From Rhodamnia argentea (lineage: Eukaryota > Streptophyta > Magnoliopsida > Myrtales > Myrtaceae): a DNA stretch of 64,000 nt. Below, one piece after another: positions 56,890-64,000 of this stretch. The stretch spans positions 6,882,001 to 6,946,000 of the forward strand of contig NC_063150.1 of the NCBI RefSeq assembly GCF_020921035.1. The letters run 5' to 3'. Below the pieces are notes generated by a model. The model searched no databases, was not told where the DNA came from, and was given only the letters and a program-made list of their open reading frames with translations. Made by a program: the position numbers and the translations under genes. The first letter of the stretch is position 1. Every line of letters begins with the position of its first letter.

Positions 56890-57960
56890 CCAGAGAAGCT
56901 CGTCCCAACCCGCTATTAGCATTGGATTCATGTTATTTCAATGCCTTGAGTTCTGTCAACCATTCTGGATACCCATGTAACTTAAAGCAAGTTTCATCTG
57001 TATGCTTCGTATTCCCACAGTGTGTACAGCCTCCTTCCAATTGTCCATTGGCTTTTGAGGTTATATTCATCTTTTCACCTCCTGAAGAGGAAGAACCGAT
57101 TTTGGACATATGGAGCGTCGAAGGTCACTGTGGTTCCGTCTTAACTCCTTTAGAAGCCATGACGACGACATATGTAGGTTCTGTGCCTGACATCATAACT
57201 GCTTGTCTTATATCGTCTCTTCAGACACGAGCATAGGCTTGTCAAATCTTAGGGAATGGTCGAAGCTTAAGCACATCAGCTCATATCTTATCCAGACGAT
57301 CATCTAACTAAAAAAAAAAACAAAAAAACAAATAGACTCTAACTTCCTATAGAACTAAGTTGTACCTCTCTATATCAGTGGGACCCTCCATCAAATTAGG
57401 GTGATGGGAGTCAATGTCTCTCCATAAGCCTTGGAGACCATTGTAATATCTTAAAATGGGGCCCTCTAGTTTGTCTCATTCTAGTCACACGCCTATTCAA
57501 ATCATACACTTAAGATGTATCAGGTCCATAAATAAATAAAAAAAATCAGCACCAATAGAATCATATACCATCTTTGCGGTTGGAAAACGAATAAAATTTC
57601 TTATCAGAGCCGAATTCATCGAATTAATTAACCATCCCTTCACAATTCCATTTTAGCCGTCCATTTTCTTGAGATTAGATTTGTCGGCCGAGGCTATGGA
57701 AAGTCCCCATTGATACATCACGATTTGTCTTTGCCAGATATATACATCTCAACAACTTGGGATCATAGAGCATAGTCGGTGACATCCAAGTTAATGCCAA
57801 TCTATGCAACGGAAGAATCATTGTTTAATGCCTGGGTTTGAGTCTTATTCGGGGTCAAGACCTGTGCCATTCGGGTCGTTAAGTCATCAAGAATGGTGGT
57901 TGTATAAGAACTCTTGCCGTGTTGCTGGTGTGCCACCAAATCAGTTGGTTCCGTTATATA
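56890..57960 (-). pseudogene. Ty1/copia-type gag relic
   Basis: The minus strand reads, with many stops, DYAL-stop-SQVVEMYIWQ, RYYNGLQGLWRDIDSHHPNL, a DKI...ADVLKLRPFP region, RQAVMMSGTEPTYVVVMASK, and a zinc knuckle CTHCGNTKHTDETC followed by FKLHGYPEWL. The order fits the gag of plant Ty1/copia elements with a CX2CX4HX4C knuckle. No protease, integrase or RT follows, so only the 5' part of an old element remains. The ORF 56922-57236 on the other strand is a shadow. Confidence 0.85.
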
Positions 57961-58056
57961 TTTGACCAGGTTTTTCCCTGTTCTAATTTTTGGGTCAAGG
58001 TTTGATCATAGCCAAGAAAAACCCTAGGATCTCTGCTTTGACACGACGATGAACGG

Positions 58057-58062
<6 letters not shown>

Positions 58063-58106
<44 letters not shown>
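58063..58106. repeat. (TC)n microsatellite
   Basis: About 22 uninterrupted CT units, on the upstream side of the reversed copia gag relic. Confidence 0.95.
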
Positions 58107-58111
<5 letters not shown>

Positions 58112-58335
58112 CTATTCTTCTGAATGAATGCAAAGACATACATATATTTGTACAAGGAAGAAACTATCAAAGCTATTCTAGGCTATTCACTATCTTAGGT
58201 TAAGAATCTGGTTTATCATCCAAATAAGGATATTATATAACACAAATTAAGCTTCAAATTAGTGCTGCAAATTTCTTCGATTAGTCTTAATAGACAACTC
58301 ACGCCAACAAATATATCTGCCGTAGAATTGCTTCA

Positions 58336-59590
58336 TAGACAATTCAAGATTCAATTTGAATTTAACTTTTCAAATTATATTACTTGTCGATATAGATTTG
58401 AAGAAAATGATTTTGTTACATATTTGAATAGGTCGAGCATCGAATCGAATTTCGCTTAAGCCGTTAAATAACAAGATAACGAATTTGAGCAATCACGCAT
58501 GTTTATTGCATTCAACCCATTTATAAAAGCTTGAGTTTACCTTGTGAGCACCTAATGCTTTGTGCTACAATTCCAATGTAAATTGTAGTATTGCTGATGT
58601 TTTTCGGGTCTGCATCAATAATCAAATTAGAATGTCGAATTGTATGTAATCAAACAAAATTATATAGAAGTGATGTCATTTTCTTCATCGGGTCCGAGCA
58701 GAGAGCAAAAGTCTCCGGCTATTGATAACAGCCGAGAAGGGGTTAAGAAAAATCTACAAATTTCAAAACGGTCAAATCTTGATTGGCTTGCCTCTCTACA
58801 CGCCATTGCAACATGGTCATTCTTGAAATTTGAAAGATCTCCCACTTGGGTTATTGGCTAATCGTTTGACTGATTGTGGAACACAAGCCGAGTGAAGATG
58901 GGGGGCCGCCTTGTGTTCCGGACATGGGCTTGGGCCTACTCTGTAGAAGCCCACCTGCACGCGACGGTGGCTCAGCCGAAAAAGTTTCCATGGAATCGCG
59001 AGGACCTGGCGACCGGTGACTGGGTGAGGTAAATCGCTCGGGGTCTCACGATAATTTCTTCTTCTCCTTCTTCTTCCGCACTCTCGCGTCTCTCCAGACC
59101 TTCATCTATGCTGTTGCAACGAAAAACCTTCATGGCTTCCAATTCAATCAAGAAACCGATGACCCCTCACGCCCTTTCACACCGCACTACTAGATTTCAC
59201 CAATAGCTCTCGTTAACGTTGCCGAATAAAGTTCGAACCCTTATTGAGTAGAGAGAGATATGGAGGAGGCAAAATGGTATGCGCACCATCAGCGGCAACA
59301 GCAACTGATCGGCAAAGAATGAGCTTTTGTGGAGAGAAAACATGTAATTTTGTGGTTGATAATTACGAGGCGATTATTGTATTTCGGCCACGCCTCCATA
59401 TCCTATTCATTTTCCTGATAGTTTTGATATAGAGTGATTCTACGGTTTTGGGGTTCGTGGGTATTTCGTGATTTCAATATGAGTCTATTTCTAGTTATGT
59501 CATCGAAGAAAACTCATAATTTGTCTTCGAATCGCTTAATCGATTCTCACATCAACATCTCAAATTGCATTAGTTGCTTTGAGTTGGTCG
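58336..59590 (+). repeat. upstream unit of the P450 at 60700 (pairs with 62772-64000)
   Basis: Closely matches 62772-64000 in order and wording: GATTCAATTTGAATTTA, AAATGATTTTGTTAC, GTCATTTTCTTCATC, AAAAGTCTCCGGCTAT, GGCTTGCCTCTCTACACGCC, GAACACAAGCCGAGTGAAGA, CCCACCTGCACGCG, CACGCCTCCATATCCTATTC. No gene is recognised in either copy. Confidence 0.88.
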
Positions 59591-60564
59591 GTTGGGGAAT
59601 CGAGATAATTGTTTTCATCCCAAGTATCTCGTGAAAGAATAACGATAGTAAACGAAGGTTCTTCCGTGAGAGGAAGTCTAGCTCCGGCATGCCCCCATTG
59701 AAAGGCACAGTGTCTACATCCACTTCTTATGTACCTTTCGTAATGGAAACTATGGAGGTTTGAGATCATTTGCCCAAATTCTCCGAAACTGTTAGCGTGA
59801 CGATCTGATAGTAATATCTCTTAATCAATGAGTACTTCATGCAAAATACACAGTGATGATGTGTGGATTTAAGATTGATATTATATAGTTCATACTGTCG
59901 GAGAAGCATTTTCCTTTCTACCAATGAGAATGAAGTTGACCATTTTGTTTGTTTGTTTTTCTATTTTTTGTTATCTAGAATAGATTCGTAACTGAAACAC
60001 AATTAGTAAAACATTTTCATTTTTTTTACTTATGGGACAAATTTTCAATCTAAAAATAAGTTTGGAATAGGAATGAGAGTCAGAATTTTTTTAATTTTTA
60101 ATTTTTGAAACAGAAATAGAAATAAGAATTATCCTCATCTCTCTCCCTCTCACTCACTCACTCTCTCTCTCTCATCCCTATCCCCGGCTGTCGATATTCG
60201 TCCGTCGATCGTCCGAGGTGTGGTGACCAGCTACCGCAGAAATTTTATATTATTATCAAAGGAATTCTTGTTTCAAATATAAAAATTTTATGCTATTATC
60301 GATCGTGTTTCTCTCTCAAAAACTCTTCGAGATAATAAAAATAAAAAGTTCTATTTTTGGCCAGTAATAGCTTAAGAATGATTATCATTCACAGATCAGC
60401 GGCGGCAACATCAATGTCTTCACAGGGCCAATCTTTCTGCGTCTTCTCGCGTTAGTTGAATATTCTTAAGGGTGAATTAATGTTGAAGCCTCTTTTTTTT
60501 TTTTTTTTTAATTCAGCGAGGTCCATGCACATGTTGTCCCTTTGAAATCTACTGCCCATGGATG
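59591..60564. other. promoter-distal region, no gene
   Basis: AT-rich with a CTCACTCACTCTCTCTCTC stretch near 60150. 60385-60545 resembles 53020-53200 upstream of the sister gene (CAATCTTTCT, CGTCTTCTCGCG, GTTGAATATTCTT, CAGCGAGGTCCATG). Confidence 0.5.
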
Positions 60565-60583
60565 TACGTCATCCATGACGTTC
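60565..60583 (+). promoter_or_regulatory. conserved ACGT motif pair upstream of the P450 at 60700
   Basis: TACGTCATCCATGACGTTC about 117 bases before the ATG, the counterpart of 53346-53365. It contains both CGTCA and TGACG. Confidence 0.45.
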
Positions 60584-60699
60584 TTTTTGGACTACATTGT
60601 CCTGTCTGAAAACTATGAAATCCCTCCTCTTCTTCTGCAAATCCTTAATTTGGTCTACCTCGTCAAACTCAGTAGAGGAGGAGGGCTGGCAGGCAAGAG

Positions 60700-62280
60700 A
60701 TGGATCTCTGGCTCCTCATCCTCGTCACCTTCTCCGTCGCCGCCTTCCTTGGAGCCACCCTCAACCTCCTCTCCTCCGCCCAAACGAAGAAGAGCCTCCC
60801 TCCGGGGCCGCTCAAATTCCCGGTCGTCGGCGACTTCCTATGGCTCCGCAAGTCCTTCTTCGAGCTCGAGCCCGTCCTCCGCTCCCTCCGCTCCCGTTAT
60901 GGCCCGATGGTCACCCTCCACATAGGCTCCCGCCCCGCCGTCTTCGTCTCCTCCCCGGCTCTCGCCCACCAGGCCCTCGTCCACCGCGGCGCCATCTTCG
61001 CCGACCGCCCGCCCCCATCCGCCACCATCCGCCTCCTCTCCTCCAACCAGCACAGCATCATCTCCTCCTCCTACGGCCCCATCTGGCGCCTCCTCCGCCG
61101 GAACCTCACGGCGGAGATCCTTCATCCCTCCCGCCTCCGCTCCTATTCCCCCGCCCGCACGTGGGTCCTCAACATGCTCGCGGCGGAGCTCAAGTCCCAG
61201 CCCGGCGGCGTCGTCCGCGTCCTCGACCACTTCCCGCACTCCATGCTCTGCTTGCTGGTCCTCATGTGCTTCGGAGACGGGCTCGAGGAGAAGCAGATTA
61301 GGGAGATCGAGGAGGTTCAGCGACGCGTTCTGCTGGGTCGACGAGGTTTCAACGTGCTCAATTTCTGGCCGTGGCTGAGCAAGCTCGTGCTCCGGAAGCG
61401 GTGGAAGGAGTTCTATGAGCTCTGCGAGTGTCGGAAACGCGTCTTCATCCCGCTCATCAGAGCTCGACTCAAGGCCAAGCGAGAGCAACTGAGCAAAGAC
61501 AAGGAGGACGGGAACAACGGCAACGGCGATCGGATCGTGCCGTACGTGGACACGCTCCTGGACCTGGAGCTGCCGGAGGAGAAGAGGAAGCTGGAGGAGA
61601 ACGAGCTCGTGACCCTCTGCTGGGAGTTCCTCAACGCCGGCGCTCACACAACGTCGACGGCACTGCAGTGGATCATGGCCAACCTGATCAAGTACCCTGA
61701 AATCCAAGAGAGGCTCTACCGTGAAATCAAATCAGTCGTTGTACAAGGGGCGGAACAAGTGAAGGAGGAGGACGTGCAGAGGATGGGCTACCTGAAGGCG
61801 GTGGTACTGGAGGGGCTGCGCCGCCACCCGCCGGCGCACTTCGTTCTGCCGCACGCGGTGACGGAGGACGCGGAGCTGGGAGGGTACGTGATCCCTAAGG
61901 ACGGGACCATCAACTTCATGGTGGCGGAGATGGGTTGGGACCCGGAAGTGTGGGAGGACCCGATGGCGTTCAAGCCGGAGAGGTTCTTGAATTGCAAAGG
62001 CGGGGAGTTCGACATCACGGGGAGCAGGGAGATAAAGATGATGCCTTTTGGGGCGGGGAGAAGAATCTGTCCTGGATACGGGCTTGCGATGCTGCACTTG
62101 GAGTACTTCGTGGCGAACTTGGTCTGGCTGTTCCAGTGGCGGACTGTGGCGGGCGAAGAGGTGGACCTATCGGAGAAGCAGGAGTTCATCATCGCAGGGA
62201 TGAAGAACCCTTTGAGGGCTCAGATTTCTCCCCGGAATTTGGGCACCCGAATTTCGGAAAATGTCCTCCCTTCCCAATGA
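60700..62280 (+). CDS. cytochrome P450, CYP89A family, with altered I-helix (526 aa)
   Basis: The reading frame is fully open, but two changes are notable. The I-helix reads NAGAHTTS: Thr-Asp of the AGTDTTS motif became Ala315-His316, removing the conserved acid thought to serve proton delivery. The usual stop after NLGT is CGA where relatives have TGA, so translation continues ten residues (RISENVLPSQ) to a new TGA at 62278. Other departures: RLYREIKSVVVQG (others [13 protein letters not shown]) and a two-residue insertion in FIIAGMKNP. The hinge SLPPGP, ExxR in [14 protein letters not shown] and heme loop [14 protein letters not shown] are intact. Either activity is reduced or changed, or this is an early pseudogene. 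The sister copy at 53480 is normal. Confidence 0.93.
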   Translation: MDLWLLILVTFSVAAFLGATLNLLSSAQTKKSLPPGPLKFPVVGDFLWLRKSFFELEPVLRSLRSRYGPMVTLHIGSRPAVFVSSPALAHQALVHRGAIFADRPPPSATIRLLSSNQHSIISSSYGPIWRLLRRNLTAEILHPSRLRSYSPARTWVLNMLAAELKSQPGGVVRVLDHFPHSMLCLLVLMCFGDGLEEKQIREIEEVQRRVLLGRRGFNVLNFWPWLSKLVLRKRWKEFYELCECRKRVFIPLIRARLKAKREQLSKDKEDGNNGNGDRIVPYVDTLLDLELPEEKRKLEENELVTLCWEFLNAGAHTTSTALQWIMANLIKYPEIQERLYREIKSVVVQGAEQVKEEDVQRMGYLKAVVLEGLRRHPPAHFVLPHAVTEDAELGGYVIPKDGTINFMVAEMGWDPEVWEDPMAFKPERFLNCKGGEFDITGSREIKMMPFGAGRRICPGYGLAMLHLEYFVANLVWLFQWRTVAGEEVDLSEKQEFIIAGMKNPLRAQISPRNLGTRISENVLPSQ

Positions 62281-62771
62281 ATGAAGTGTACCTGGTGTAT
62301 GTAATTAGGTGTTTGTGAAAATTCCTCAAAGACAACGCGTATGTAATCGTCCATATTTATCCCTGAATATTAGCATTGGTCCTTTCGTATCTCGTGTTAA
62401 AAATGAAATTGGCTAACTCGCAGAAGAAATAGCATTCAATTGCAGGCTGGTGTACAAAGACGCGATCCATATTCTTGTGAAAATTGAATTTTTTTAATTT
62501 CTCGTCTTTTAAGGCATATTTGGCAACTATTCTAAGAAAAAAAATGATTCTAATTAAAATTATATTTTTTTATTCTGTTCTTTGGATGATATTTCGATAA
62601 TCAAAAGGTGTTTGGTAATCGCATCAAATTTCTGTTTTCAAAAATAACCAAGTGATGACAATTCTTTTTTTTATTTTAATTTTTAAAATTTTTAAAATTT
62701 TTAAAATTTTTTTCAAATTTTAACTTTTTATATAAAAAAATTACTTTTTTTTTAAATTTCCCCCTCGTTTT
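62281..62771. other. 3' flank, no gene
   Basis: 62305-62470 shares the conserved 3'-flank block with the copies at 53480 and 29338. From 62500 to 62760 an AT-rich stretch contains AATTTTTAAAATTTTTAAAATT runs and words similar to the transposon at 49470 (TTTGGTAATCGCATCAAATTTCTG), perhaps a decayed relative. Confidence 0.5.
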
Positions 62772-64000
62772 TAGACAATTTAAGATTCAATTTGAATTTA
62801 TCTTTTCAAATTATATTACTTGTTGATATATATTTGAAGTAAATGATTTTGTTACTTATTTGAATAGGTCGAGCATCAAATCGAATTTCGCTTAAACTGT
62901 CTCAAGAATCGAGATAATAAATTTGAGTTATCTACACATGTTTATTGCATTCAACCCATTCATAAAAGTTTCGAGTTTTCCTTGTGAGTACCGATGTAAA
63001 TTGTAGTATTGCTGATGTTTTTTGGGCCTGCATCGATAATTAAATTAAAATGTCATACCGTATGCAATCAAACAAAGTTATAGAGAAGTGATGTCATTTT
63101 CTTCATCAGGTCCGAGTAGAGAGCAAAAGTCTCCGGCTATCGATAACAGCTAGGAAGGGGTTAAGAAAAATCTAGAAATTTCGAAGCGGTCAAATCTTGA
63201 TTGGCTTGCCTCTCTACACGCCATTGCAACAAGGTCATTCTTGAAATTTGAAAGATCTCGCACTTGTGTCCTTGGCGAATTGTTTGATCGATTGTGGAAC
63301 ACAAGCCGAGTGAAGATGGGGGCCCACCTTGTGTTCCGGGCATGGGCTTAGGCCTACTCCATAGAAGCCCACCTGCACGCGGCGGTGGCTCAGCCGAAAA
63401 AGTTCCATGGAGTTGCGAGAACCTGGCGACCGGTGACTAGGTGAGGTAAATCACTCGGGGTCCCATGGCAATTTATTCTTCTTCTTCTTCCGCACTCTCG
63501 CGCCTCTCCAAACTTTCATCTATGCTGCTACAGCAAAAAACCTTTATAGCTTCCAATGCAATCAATAAACCGATGACCCACCACCCCTTCCACACCGCAC
63601 TACTAGATTTCACCAGTAGCTCTCATTGACGTTGCCGTATAAAGTTCAAACCCTTATTTATTAGAGAGAGATATGGAGGAGTCAAAATGGTATGCGCACC
63701 ATCAGCAGCAACGGCAACAGATCGGCAAAGAATAAACTTTTTTGGAGAGAAAACATGTAATTTTGTGGTTGATAATTATGAGGCGATTATTGTATTTTGA
63801 CCACGCCTCCATATCCTATTCATTTTTCTGGTAGTTTTGACATAGAGTGGTTCTACGGTTTTGAGGTTCGTGGGCATTTCACGATTTCAATATGAGTCCA
63901 TTTCTAGCTATATGTCATCAAAGAAAACTCATAATTTGTCTTCAAATCGCTTAATCGATTCTCATGTTAACATCTCAAATTGCATCAGTTGCTTTGATAT
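62772..64000 (+). repeat. upstream unit without its gene (continues past the window)
   Basis: Counterpart of 58336-59590, still matching at the last base of the window. In the other copy the P450 ATG lies about 1.1 kb beyond the corresponding point. The ORF 63161-63343 is in this non-coding unit. Confidence 0.85.

Noticed and set aside
60838-61707. 289-codon minus-strand ORF, with similar antisense ORFs in every P450 copy (for example 29590-30345, 33444-33983, 42897-43436)
   Set aside because: They mirror the P450 frames and arise from skewed codon composition; the translations are low-complexity E/L/V/G-rich and no promoter or independent conservation is visible.

Overview
This is nuclear DNA of a flowering plant (eudicot). 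It carries a tandem array of intronless cytochrome P450 genes of the CYP89A family, set in AT-rich, transposon-laden intergenic DNA, with about 11 kb of inserted and decayed chloroplast DNA (a NUPT). Plastid genes full of stops and frameshifts, a retrotransposon LTR inside a plastid intron, and plant MITEs and copia relics all indicate a nuclear chromosome rather than an organelle or a microbe. The P450 array and repeat style remind me of Myrtaceae such as Eucalyptus, but that is an impression, not a proof.

Layout. 1-8524: a truncated, dead P450 (1008-2183) and an intact one (6178-7728) flanked by a 640-bp direct repeat. 8525-22795: transposon-like sequence, then plastid DNA in two states. 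From 8.9 to 12.9 kb it is a scramble of short pieces (ycf2, clpP, trnK intron/matK, 16S rRNA, rps7, rpoB). From 12.95 to 21.83 kb it is one colinear plastid block, petB-petD-rpoA-rps11-rpl36-infA-rps8-rpl14. A 3.2-kb solo LTR with a 5-bp target duplication sits inside the petD intron. The insert ends with reversed ycf2 and atpB pieces. 22.8-27 kb: an intact P450 (23029-24582) whose flanks match those of the dead copy at 1-4.4 kb. 28.3-39.8 kb: an intact P450 (29338-30900) whose proximal promoter appears deleted, then a P450 pseudogene (32990-34393) cut off by nested transposons. 39.85-51.2 kb: two tandem blocks of about 5 kb, each with a reversed gene fragment, a long upstream region and an intact P450 (42426-43976; 47810-49375). 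52.3-64 kb: a second duplicated unit with P450s at 53480-55042 and 60700-62280. The upstream region of a further copy runs off the right edge.

The P450s should be endoplasmic-reticulum monooxygenases needing NADPH-P450 reductase. Known for the family: Arabidopsis CYP89A9 oxidises chlorophyll catabolites; most other members have no assigned substrate. By sequence the copies form groups: 1008/6178/23029 (Gly-to-Ala after the heme cysteine), 29338/32990, 42426/47810, and 53480/60700. The 60700 copy has lost the conserved I-helix acid and its normal stop codon. Nothing here forms an operon; the genes are related by duplication. I found no tRNA gene, CRISPR array or prokaryotic system. The best second-look items are the P450 birth-and-death evidence, the odd I-helix of the last gene, the promoter deletion, and the composite plastid insert.
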